From: Centroberyx gerrardi
Taxonomy: Eukaryota > Chordata > Actinopteri > Beryciformes > Berycidae
DNA: 64,000 bases
Reading direction: 5' to 3'
NCBI RefSeq assembly: GCF_048128805.1
Contig: NC_136002.1
Coordinates: 27,242,602-27,306,601, forward strand
This document shows positions 54,513 through 64,000 of this stretch, one piece after another (position 1 is the first letter of the stretch; each line of letters begins with the position of its first letter). Under the pieces are notes generated by a model. The model saw only the letters and a program-made list of their open reading frames with translations, was not told the origin of the DNA and made no database searches. A program made the position numbers and the translations under genes.

Positions 54513-55289
54513 ATTTTGTCAGCATCTCCCAGTCGGCCAATGAGCAGCTCCACTGCAGCGGTGGGAGGTTAAATGCAGCTGGACAGAAGGAGAAGCCATT
54601 TCTCATTCACTTTCCCAGCTGGTCCAGAATTCAAACCTAAGTCCATTTCTCAAAGGTCTGAGAATCGGCAGGAAAAAATAACCATCTGTTTCACAATCGT
54701 CTTCTGTTCTGTAAATGGGAATAGGGAGAAGGTGAAAACACAGAGCACAGAAAGGTATACTGTCAGGTACAAAACTGATCTGAAAATCAGTGAAGCACCG
54801 AATTGTGCTCTACTTCACTTCTCCGTAATGGGAAAACTGAGTTTGCGGTCTCTGGCAATGTATGCTTATCTGTAGGAGCTTAGTCACTGCTGATTTGAAT
54901 TTGCTTCATCTATATGGAAACAATGTTCCTGTATCAAGCAATCATAGTGTGCAGATCAAGGTTTGAACAAGGTGAGATGTTATGAAAACAGATGGTTGTC
55001 TCTGCTGCAGATTTTCACAGCTTTAGAATGATTTTGACTACAAGCAATGAAATGTACGAAGGTTAAGGATATTTTTAATTTGAAGTGGATTATTTTTCTT
55101 CACAAATTACTTACTACTTATTAGTGAAAGTCAGTGCTATTGCAACAGATCTGATTCAAACCCAGTTTCCAATGCTGAAAAAACACATCATCCATCATCT
55201 ACCAGTCAGAGCCTTTGCTGGTTGAAGGAGATATTTATATTTTTGTACTTTTTATATTTACACATGTTCACATGGCTTCGGGCAGTACA

Positions 55290-55341
55290 ACACACACTCA
55301 TACACACACACACACACACATACTCACATACTCACACACTC
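55290..55341 (+). repeat. (CA)n microsatellite
   Basis: CA tract with CTCATA interruptions. Confidence 0.9.
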
Positions 55342-56702
55342 TTTGACCCGATGCAATTGAAACAAGTTGGAGGTTGTAGGAAAACAAATGTCTACCAGTC
55401 AGCCAAGGAGGAGCTCCTTCCTCATCACTTGTCGCAGCATGTTGGCGACATCGATGGTGAGATGAGATAATCACTGCTGGTTTCCTGCTCTGCTGAGTGG
55501 CAGGTTTCATCTGCAGGGGACGTCACCTAATGTGACAGGAGGTGACACCCTGGAACTAATTTATTCTGCTCTTAAGGGAAATTCCATTTCTTGTCTGTCT
55601 GTTGCACACACAATAACACACATCACGTAGTTAGCAAATTATGGAGACGTCTCTGGGCTGACCAACGTGAAAAATGAAGTGCTGGCTCCGTACGTATTAA
55701 ATCTGCCTCGACGGCCTAGCAATTATTTCATTGTAACGAAAATCTAAAAGTGATACTTCTAACAAAGTACGGTAGTCAGCAGTAAGCTCATTCTCTCAGC
55801 GTCTGGAAGCAGGGGCTGATGGCAAAACAGGTAAGCACGTGCATAAATGGATGTCACTTTAATAAATGTATCAGACTATGAAATCAATTATAATTGATCC
55901 TCCATTTATGAAACCTGGCAGGAACATTTATTAAGCCTCTGAGGGTTTGGGGTTTGATTAAATGGGCTGAGTGGCTGGGGTCTGCTCGTTCTCATGTCAA
56001 AACAACACTTAGTTTGGTAAAGTCCTTTAATAGTGTGTCAGGTAACATTTATTTTCCAGTTCTGTCTTGTCAGTCTGTCGTCAGGTGTTGCCTCTGTGCA
56101 GGGGGGGAAGCAGCGTTGGCATTCTTCACACTAAACACAGTTTGAAGTGTGATCCGTCAGTGTTAAAAACATTGCTTCAGCTAATCATGAGAAGAAGAAA
56201 AAAAAAGACATGAGAATTAATTGCTTAGTAAGTAAACTATGTCACATACACAGCCACACAAAAACGTAAACATGCGCACACAGAAATAAATGGAACCTTT
56301 GTTCCTACAACACAGCCCGAAGCTATTTTTTGTCACTACTTGTGTGTTTTTGCAGCTATTCTACTGTGGCTTGTTGTTTCTGCCACATCGGTGGCATTTT
56401 GGGTCTGTGAGGCAACAGCCTGTAGTCAGCTCAGCCAATCACATGTAACGCATGTGAAGCCAAGACGGCGGCGTATATAGCAGCCAGTCATGGGCTAGTA
56501 CTTCGATTTTGAACCATTATTTATTTGAGACAATAAAATGTGAAAACCCCAAATTAGTTCAATTGGTGCAGCCGAGATGATAATCAATTAATGTGAGTTT
56601 ATATTTCATTCGATTTGCATTAGTGTGTGTTGGGTCCAGACACCCACAGCAACATTCCCCCGCTCTGTCAAGGCTTGACTGCAAAGGCATGCATCTTCCT
56701 GG

Positions 56703-56703
<1 letters not shown>

Positions 56704-56735
<32 letters not shown>

Positions 56736-56763
56736 CCTCACTCACTCACGCACACACACAGAC
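56704..56763 (+). repeat. (CA)n microsatellite
   Basis: CA tract with a CTCA-rich middle. Confidence 0.9.
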
Positions 56764-57289
56764 ACATCTACAATTCAATTTTGGTAATCAGATTTATTTT
56801 CACCATGGACAATGTTGTTTCCACTATAAGCCAATGTCGGAACCTTTCATCAGCATATTGACATGATAGCAAGTCGGATGTCTAATTTACATTTGGCCAC
56901 ATGCCAGTGAGCTAATTAAAGATTTAAATCCGTTTGGATGGTGAACACAAATCAATAGTTCTCCTCTTTAGACACTTTAGTGGAGTCATCAGTTGGAAAA
57001 GGCAAAACGTAGCTTTAGGAACCCGGTGAAGCCTTCCTTAGGTTTGCATATTCCCTAACCTTTTTCCCAATGAGTTCCCCCCATGATACATACATCCCGC
57101 ATGACGCAAGAGAATGGAAATGATGAGAGCGGTAATTTACTTTCACACTCTTTCACTTTTATAGTCGGCGAATGTGCCGTAATTACAAAATCTCTGAAAT
57201 TATGGCATCACTGACTGTAATATGAAGAAAGCTGAAGCCAAAAGTGTCTCACAAATTAAAGTAATGACTGTCGGTGGAATGGAAGCGCT

Positions 57290-57389
57290 CATTCATTCAT
57301 TCATTCATTCATTCATTCATTCATCCATCCATTCATTCATCCATCCATCCATTCATTCATTCATTCATTCATTCATTCAATCATTCAGT
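57290..57389 (+). repeat. (ATTC)n microsatellite
   Basis: About 24 ATTC units with ATCC variants in the middle. Confidence 0.95.
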
Positions 57390-58895
57390 AATTCATCATT
57401 TATTCCAAGTCTTTCTATTCTAATTCCTGTTAAATTCTGCAATACCTTTTGATTTTGATTTCTAGTAAAATTGATATGGATCAGGTTGGCAAATACAGTA
57501 TATTTTAGCACAAAATGAAAGATTTTCACCAGATGACTATAAAATTTGAAGGTTACAGCTTCACTCGCAGGATTTTGTGTGTCATAAATCTGTTGCTCAT
57601 GAAACATTCAGGTGTCAAATGCACTGATCAGACCTCTGACAGTTTCTTTTCTACAATATGTACCGTAATTAGGATTAAATAATGAACGACTGTTGGGAAA
57701 TTTTCCAATTATTGTTAGGGCAGCGGGTTAGTCAGTGTGCGCTAGTGTGTGATATTTAAAAGGGTAACAATCATCCACATGACTGTACCCTACTGTAAAT
57801 CTGCTAATCTTTGTTTCCTCGTTGTTTCATTTCGTGTCCAGGAGTGTCCAGCAGTTAGTGTTGAAAGCTAATGGATTTCATATGGTGTTCCTCTCACCTG
57901 GGAACCGTCTCACTTCAGCTCTGCTTCTGTGATATAGTTTTAGTTTCAGCTGTTTGACTGCTGTGTCTGCCTCCCAGAGCAGGCCGGTCTTTTTTTATTT
58001 GATCTCTATACTGCATTCTGAACAATGAGAATGAGAGCGGGATCAGTGTGGCCTCGGCACCAGCAGTTATTGCATTGATTTGGATCATGTTGCAGCTCTG
58101 CCTCGTACAATATTGGCTCTTTGCACCAAAATAACATACAGCAGTGTAATACATTTGTACTTCAACAACCCTAGCAGAAAATTGTTGCTTGTAACGCTCC
58201 AATACAACTGAAAATAGAAAAGGTACGATTGTTTTTTAGAAGTGTCAACAAAACTTGTGAAAACAAAGTCGCTGTGTTACATTTTTAGTTATTTGAGATA
58301 TCCTCAAAAGGGTTGTTGGATGTTCTGAAGAAGTAAAGATTTTAGTCCTGTCACTGAGGTCCATCTTGTTTCCTTCTACCTATTTGGCCCAGTCTTTATC
58401 CCGGTTGAAGATTTTCAGTAAATGATAGGGTTAATCAATGTTGTATCTTTAGAGATCTTGGAAAGCATAAGGAGAAGTTAATTTTAAACTTTGGTCCAGG
58501 ACAAAAAGGGAGAATCAAACCCCTTTATTTCTCATTGCTTGTAAGCATACTTCTTGTAAATTATTCTTATGGGGAATGAAAATATCAGATAAAGATAGTA
58601 AAAATCTCTATAATCTCTCTATATATAAAACAGCTTTGAAACAATAAAGTCTGTCAAGTGTTTATTCTGTGTGTTTATTCTGTAGCGTATATCAAAATAC
58701 AACTTTCAGCTCCTCAAAGCACATTGTGACAGTTGTGATAAAATATATATTGTGGCTTTGCAACTTTTTTGTATTATAATACATGGGAGCCTGATTTCTG
58801 AGTTTTTATACAAAAATGAGCTTTATTCTACTTTTGTGTTATCAGTTCCGAACCAAACAAAAAAAATCCCTTATTCCCACAAACTGCCCTTGGTA

Positions 58896-59393
58896 TTACC
58901 GTATTTCCTCTAATAGTGGCCGGTAGTCAATTAAAAGCTGGGTCTCCGATAATGGCCGGGGCCGTGGTCGACACGAACAAATAAAGGCCGGCCCCAAATA
59001 CAGGCCGGGGGAAAAAAACAAAGGAAAAAACAACGGTGGATACCGGTAAACTCCTGGTGCCTGTTATATAATGTAACTGTAGTTTGTAGTAACGTACAAG
59101 TGCCACAAGATGGCTCGGCTGGCGGAAGTCTCTGGAGCATGCCGTCGTCGATTACCGTAATTATCGGTAATGTATTGCAGTAACAAAAAAACGGCTACCT
59201 AACGAACCCCAACAGAAGCAGATCAGAAAACAAGGAGGCTTCATATTAAAATATGAGCAAATATACTTATCAAACAGAGGGAATTAGAAATAAAGGCCTG
59301 TCTCTAATATAAGCCTGCTTCCAATAAAGGCCTGGTACCCTCTGCAGTTGAGGTAAATAAAGGCCCGGGCCAATATTAGAGGAAATACGGTAA
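58896..59393. mobile_element. TIR element with perfect 20-bp ends, family unassigned
   Basis: The left end TTACCGTATTTCCTCTAATA (58896-58915) and the right end TATTAGAGGAAATACGGTAA (59374-59393) are exact inverted repeats. Inside, the AAGGCC/GGCCGG motif recurs (near 58984, 59294, 59327, 59359) and the two sub-ends continue GTGGCC and TTGGCC. About 498 bp, with no ORF of note, so a non-autonomous DNA transposon. The superfamily was not resolved, and no clean target-site duplication is visible beyond TA. Confidence 0.7.
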
Positions 59394-60240
59394 ACCAACT
59401 CATTTCATTCTCTATGGAGCAACTCCAGACTTGAAGCCTGATGGCATCAAGAGTCATACAGGTTATTGATAATCATAACTATTAACTGGACTGTCTTAGG
59501 CAACGGGAATAACATATAAGAATTCAGAAATTGAGTTGTGTTCCTCTTCATGGGTTGCAGAGGCTTTATTTATTCTAAACTTTATCTGTACACATAGTTT
59601 TTGACAACTGGGGATGGAAGCACAAAGTGCAGCAGATCTTTAACTGTTCCTGCGGTATGGGTGAAAATACCCTCATATTAAAGCTGACTGTCAGTACTTT
59701 AACCTCAGCCTCACTTTATCAGTCGAAATCCAAAGAGATAAGAGTACAGAGCAAAAATGTCAGGAAATGTGTCACTGTTTAAACACTTTTAGAGTTCACT
59801 CTGCAACAGAAGTTTTGCATCATTTGGACTTACTTCTTTGGAAGTTTTTGTTCTAAAAGTTTTACAGAATTCTACAGAATGGCAAAAGATTAATTATGGA
59901 CCTTTATGCCAACTACAAAACTGCTTCCTTACGTTAAATGACATTCATATCACTGGAGTTCTGGGGCTCTAGCTCACTCTAGATAGCAGATACTGTTTAA
60001 AGGCTTTGAAGAAAATAGCTTATTATGGGATCTCCTACGGGTATCAAGGGTTCACAAACTTTTTCATGTCAAGGACTCCAAAGCAGGTTTAGACCACTCC
60101 GAAGGTTTTGTTTCCATTACCTCCATGTAAGAAGATTTTTGTCGTCTATCTTTCCTTAGATGAGATAATAAAACACCTCTTCTTTGGAATCCACCTGGTA
60201 AAAAAAAAATCTACCCAATTTTTCCGAATTAATGACATCG

Positions 60241-60312
60241 TTTCTCATAATTCTGAGATAATATCTTGTAATTCTGAGAAAAGATCTTGTAATTCTGAGA
60301 TTATGATCTTGA
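60241..60312 (+). repeat. three ~21-bp tandem units with AATTCTGAGA core
   Basis: The core AATTCTGAGA appears three times with spacers of the form TAATATCTTGT, AAAGATCTTGT and TTATGATCTTG. The same core, inverted, ends the window (63974-64000). This looks like part of a dispersed repeat. Confidence 0.6.
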
Positions 60313-60372
60313 TAAAAAGAGTAGAGATAATGATGTGTGCTTGTAGAGGTGCATTTCACGGAAGGCCAACTG

Positions 60373-60656
60373 AATCCAGTTTTATTTCCATCTTGGTTTG
60401 AGACACTGGGAGATACTAGCGTCTTTTTTTTTCTGTGTCATCACTGTCAGTTTGTTGACTTTGGACCTTTGCATCTTAGGACTTTAAGTTTGCTCTGGCA
60501 CAAAGCCCAATCTGATCTACTTGAGTAGATGCGTTACTCTGGCCAGAATAACCAGAAAGCCCTAAAGTCATAAACTGCCTGTGCAAAGTCAACAAACTAA
60601 TGACACTGCCATCTATATTACTCAAATGTCTCAAACCAAGAAAATAAAACTGGATT
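60373..60656. mobile_element. fold-back (inverted repeat) element next to the L2 3' end
   Basis: The ends AATCCAGTTTTATTT and AAATAAAACTGGATT are exact inverted repeats. The arms (about 140 bp each) continue to pair with mismatches and small gaps: GGTTTGAGACA, AGTTTGTTGACTTTG, TCTACTTGAG with their complements. The centre is near 60525. The length is 284 bp, no ORF. It lies 30 bp from the L2 tail. Family not recognised; a non-autonomous DNA transposon is the likely class. Confidence 0.65.
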
Positions 60657-60865
60657 AAATTAAACAGCTGTGTCATACTGTCCCTCTGTAAGTAAGTAAA
60701 GTAAGTACAATTTTATTTATATAGCACCTTTCAAAACCTAGGTTACAAAGTGCTTTACAAAAGAATAAAAGGTTAAAAAAAACAAACGATGACATTTAAC
60801 AACATTACAACAACAAAGCAACAACAGTTAAAGGCATCACAAATTAAAATCGTGTTCATGATCAC

Positions 60866-61585
60866 TCAATCATAAAAACACTTAGAAAAAAGATAGGTCT
60901 TCAACTGAGACTTAAAACACCCAAAAGAGTTAGCTGACCTGACTCCCAGGGGGAGACTATTCCACAGCCTGGGACCCAGGACAGCAAATGCACAGTCCCC
61001 TCGTGTTTTCAGTCTAGAACGAGGTACAACTAGCAGGCCTTGCTCAGAGGACCTGAGGGGCCTAGCAGGGGTATAAGGCATTAGTAGTCCACCAATATAC
61101 TCTGGAGCAAGACCATTCAAAGCCTTATAGGTGAGGAGGAGGATCTTGAATTGAATCCTAAATTTAATCGGAAGCCAGTGTAGTGACATAAGAACCGGGG
61201 TGATGTGAGAGTGATATGAGGGCTTAGTGAGTAATCTTGCTGCAGAGTTTTGGACAAACTGTAACCAGGTAACAGCATTTTGGCTTAGGCAGGAATAAAG
61301 AGCATTACAGTAATCTAAGAGGGAGGACACAAAAGCATGGATAACCATTTCCAACTGTTGGAAGCATAACAGTGGGCGTATTTTTGCAATATTCCTCAGG
61401 TGGAAGTAGCAGGACTGAATAACTGACTTAACGTGTTCATCGAATTTCAGCTGGTAGTCAAAAATGACGCCTAGGTTTTTGGAAAAAGATTTTCTATTCG
61501 TAGCCAATGGACCGAATTGTTGGAGGATATTAGTAGAAACCTGATCTGGGGCGAAAACCAGAACTTCAGTTTTACTGTGATTTAA
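60866..61585 (-). pseudogene. L2 C-terminal region
   Basis: This is the post-RT part of the L2 polyprotein: KTEVLVFAP, NLGVIFDYQLKFDEHVKSV, LLDYCNALYSCLS, LQFVQNSAARLL, SLHWLPIKFRIQFKILLLTY, LRSSEQGLLVVPRSR, and LGPRLWNSLPLGVRSA. It is open from 61507 to its own stop at 60866 and in frame with the RT segment across the premature TGA. The function of this region is not well defined in the family. Confidence 0.85.
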
Positions 61586-62700
61586 TCAAAGAAAATTTTG
61601 AGACATCCAGTTACTAATCTCGGCCAGACACTTGTGCAGAGTAGTTAAGTTTGAGAGGTCACCGGGCCTAACGGATATGTAGAGTTGTGTATCATCAGCG
61701 TAGCAATGATAAAACACACAGCCAAATTGACGGATCAGGTGCCCTAAGGGGAGCATATATAATGAAAATAAAATGGGTCCAAGAATTGACCCCTGAGGCA
61801 CCCCACAAGTGAGAGGAGCACAGGTGGATGCCTTGTCATTAGCTGATACAAAAAACTTCCGGTTGGATAAATAAGAGGAAAACCAGTTTAGTGCTACACC
61901 AGATATCCCAACCCATTTTTCAAGCCGATCAATTAGGATAGCGTGATCAATAGTGTCAAAGGCCGCAGACAAATCTAACAGAACTAGAATGGCAATTTCA
62001 CCGTGGTCTAACTGCATGAGAATATCATTCGTGACCCTGAGGAGAGCTGTCTCAGTGCAGTGTTTCTGGCGAAAGCCTGATTGGTATTTATCAAATATGT
62101 CATTTCCTTCAGCCAGTTCCAGAAGTTGCTTGCAGACCAATTTTTCTAAAATCTTAGATGCAAAAGGTAGCTTAGAGATAGGTCTATAGTTTGTTGGTAT
62201 GCTAGGAGCTAGGTGCGGTTTCTTTAGAAGAGGTTGAACTGAGGCCACTTTAAAGGATTTAGGAACATTGCCTGACAAGAGGGATTGGTTCATAATAGCG
62301 AGCAGAGATGGTCCAATAATGCTAATGGCTTCTTTAAATAATCTTGGAGGTACAATGTCAAGGGGACACATGGAAGGACGAGTGTGGGAAACAGTATCAA
62401 TCAAATCACTGAGGGAGATGGGAGAAAATTGGTCTAGTAAGACGGGACAGGTGTGAGATGGCTCAGTATGGGGGCTGGGGGAGCTGGGGGGCACGATAGA
62501 TGCTCTTATTCTGTTGATTTTATCAACAAAAAAGGATACACATTTTTCACAATCCTCCACCAAAGATGAGGACATGCTGGAGGCTGAGTTATTTAAGAGG
62601 CGGTCAATAGATTTAAAAATAATTTTTTGATTTAGCAAGACCATCAGGTCTTTCATTCGAGTATAGTGGACAAGCAGTCGTGTGGTTTTCCACCTACGCT
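61586..62700 (-). pseudogene. L2 reverse transcriptase region
   Basis: From the ATG at 62656 there is an open 356-residue frame. The RT blocks are in order: NYRPISKLPFASKILEKLV, QSGFRQKHCTETALL, VLLDLSAAFDTIDHA (first catalytic Asp), GVPQGSILGPILFSLYM, and CYADDTQLY at about residues 318-326 with both catalytic Asp residues. The same frame reads upstream through WINDDIRSAKREC and is cut by TAA near 62705. It ends at TGA 61588-61586 just after WMSQNFL; the next codons (LNHSKTEVLVFAP) continue the family sequence in the same frame, so the TGA is a point nonsense change and not the true end. Confidence 0.88.
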
Positions 62701-62853
62701 CTGCTTATCTACATTCTCTTTTCGCAGAGCGGATGTCATCGTTTATCCAGGGAGATAAACTGGTTTTAGAAACTGATTTGGTCTTAAGAGGGGCAGCGGC
62801 TTCTAGAGCAGACGCACATATAACATTAACTTAACTTGACATTAACTATGTCA

Positions 62854-63600
62854 TCAATATGCGAGGATGATGGCCCATGATTCAGCACAGGAAAAGTAGA
62901 AGAAAATGTGACTATAGACTGACTGGTTATGAGGCGACATTTTACAGTGCGCTTCTGGGTTAAAATGGTTCGATGTAAAACAAACAAACAAAATACATTT
63001 ATGGTCAGAGATAAAATCATCCAATTTTAGAGAACTAAGTGTCATACTCAACGTGAAAACTAGGTCAAGGGTATGGCCACGGTTATGGGTGGGACCCTTT
63101 ACATGTTGTAAAAAATTAAAAGACTCAGTTACATTAATAAAATCACTTGCTGGGGCATTTGTTGCGTCATCTCCATGGAAATTAAAATCACCAACCATAA
63201 TCACTTTATCATACTTGACAACCACATCAGCAATAAAATCAGAGAATTCAGATAGAAAATTACTGTTCGGTTTTGGTGGACGGTAAATGACAATGCAACA
63301 CACAGCATTGGTGCAGCTGATAAGAAACATGAGAGCCTCAAAGCTGGAAAAAATTTTAACAGTAAGAAGAGAGCATTTAAAAAGATTTTTAAAAACCACA
63401 GCTAGGCCACCACCACGGCCACTTAGCCTAGGGGAGTTAAAATAGCTCAAATTTGGGGGGCATAGCTCCAAAAGTTGACTACATTCTCCTTCCTTCAGCC
63501 AGGTTTCAGTTAAGAAAAAGAAATCTAATTTCTGGGACAAAACGAAGTCGTTTAAGACAAAAGTCTTATTAGAGAGAGACCTAACATTTAACAGACCAAA
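62854..63600 (-). pseudogene. L2 endonuclease (APE-type) region
   Basis: Conserved blocks in order are GLLNVRSLSNKT (nicking-domain start), FFFLTETWL, GRGGGLAVVFK, YRPPKPNSNF, VIMVGDFNFH (the metal-binding D/N pair), a THNRGHTLDLVF block and ISDHKCILF (the SDH motif). The catalytic landmarks are present. The natural frame leaves this ORF just after SDH and continues in another frame (KRTVKCRLITSQS, 63020-62826), showing a frameshift. A small duplicated GTTAATGT near 62830 accounts for a second one. Confidence 0.85.
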
Positions 63601-63973
63601 TTTGTTAGAGGGGACTTTAACGTCAGGAATGTTCAGGAGCGGAGTTTAGTGGGCCTAACCAGATTAAAATAGGTTTTTACATACTGCATTATAGCATTTG
63701 TGTGGTCTATTATTGATTATAACTGGGATGATAGAGAGGCTCTCTGAATTGTCATAGGAATTATTTGGGCTGTAGGGGGAGCTGGTGGTACAAACAGGAG
63801 GTGAAGAGGTCACTGGGGACGAAGAAGAGCAATCAGTGACCGGTGTGTAGTCCAGAGCTGTTGTGGAGTGGACGGCAGTCAGTCAGTGACGTGCGGCTGT
63901 AGTAACTGCATGAAAAACGTTTGTGAAATGCAGCTCTGCAAACACACATCAACATCTCCTCCCAGATTTATCC

Positions 63974-64000
63974 AGCTCATTATCTCAGAATTATGAGATA
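63974..64000 (-). repeat. inverted copy of the TCTCATAATTCTGAGATAAT motif
   Basis: CTCATTATCTCAGAATTATG on the plus strand is the complement of the motif at 60242-60261. The window ends here, so its extent is unknown. Confidence 0.55.

Larger units (their letters stand above)
51090..58895. other. gene-free stretch
   Basis: Microsatellites and a possible MITE only. 53.65-53.95 kb is less repeat-like and mixed in composition (ends near CTCTAATTAATCAACAGAGC) and would be a reasonable place to look for conserved non-coding sequence; I cannot show conservation from one genome. Confidence 0.4.
60686..63870 (-). mobile_element. L2-clade LINE, nearly full length, inactivated
   Basis: A non-LTR retrotransposon read right to left: N-terminal linker (about 63860-63670), apurinic-type endonuclease (63600-62854), a linker with LEAAAPLKTK (about 62800), reverse transcriptase (62700-61586), a conserved C-terminal region (61585-60866), and a 3' end with the typical TTTATATAGCACCTTTC and AAGTGCTTT blocks (on the plus strand) and a GTAAGTAAGTAAAG tail. 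Clade assignment rests on the LDLSAAFDTIDHAIL, GVPQGSILGPILFSLYML and YADDTQLY motifs and on the C-terminal LLDYCNALY and LWNSLP motifs. The reading frame is broken by frameshifts between the endonuclease and RT, an in-frame TAA near 62705 and an in-frame TGA at 61588-61586, so this copy cannot make the whole protein. The 5' end may run on to about 63.9 kb. Confidence 0.9.

Overview
The window reads as nuclear DNA of a bony fish, most likely a spiny-rayed (percomorph) teleost. The evidence is AT-rich, intron-bearing sequence with many CA, GA, TATC and ATTC microsatellites, a dense mix of teleost-type repeats (L2-clade LINEs, a second LINE of the Rex1/CR1-like type, a tRNA-derived SINE, Tc1/mariner and hAT-like debris, several fold-back elements), and two vertebrate genes with exon structure. 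The species call is inference. Nothing looks bacterial or viral, and there is no CRISPR array or operon.

Two protein-coding genes can be supported. The first, on the plus strand at about 34.36-40.2 kb, is fbxo40, the muscle F-box/TRAF-type zinc-finger substrate receptor of an SCF ubiquitin ligase. It can be assembled as a probable non-coding exon 1, a tiny exon 2 holding a short upstream ORF and the ATG, one very large coding exon, and a last coding exon. The last intron fits the protein family only with a GC-AG donor. The second, on the minus strand at 42.0-44.05 kb, is ttc36, a small three-TPR protein in three coding exons with clean GT-AG introns. The two genes converge tail to tail, 1.8 kb apart. 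I see no sign that they share a pathway; one is a muscle ubiquitin-ligase receptor, the other an Hsp70-associated TPR protein.

Layout: 0-34 kb is gene-free. It holds microsatellites, a SINE-like unit broken by a hAT-like insertion (2.6-3.4 kb), a fold-back element with a perfect 26-bp inner palindrome (5.4-5.8 kb), Tc1 and small TIR debris (9.1-9.6 kb), a decayed plus-strand LINE (14.6-16.0 kb), a SINE with an intact 16-bp target-site duplication (18.48-18.70 kb), a decayed minus-strand L2 fragment (20.75-21.96 kb), a CACTGCAAAAA-ended MITE (24.5-24.8 kb), and a 300-bp direct-repeat pair (29.9 and 33.0 kb). From 34 to 44 kb come the two genes, with an L2 tail in fbxo40 intron 1 and an inverted-repeat pair in fbxo40 intron 3. 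From 44 to 60 kb the window is again gene-free, with a 106-bp GA tract upstream of ttc36, a 667-bp TIR element (48.8-49.4 kb) and a TIR element with perfect 20-bp ends (58.9-59.4 kb). From 60.4 to 63.9 kb there is a 284-bp fold-back element and, next to it, a nearly full-length but broken L2 retrotransposon.

I did not find a new multi-gene system. The items most worth checking are the fbxo40 gene structure (GC-AG intron, ATG in a 39-nt exon, MEF2-like/TATA promoter) and several fold-back or TIR repeats that I could not assign to a named family.
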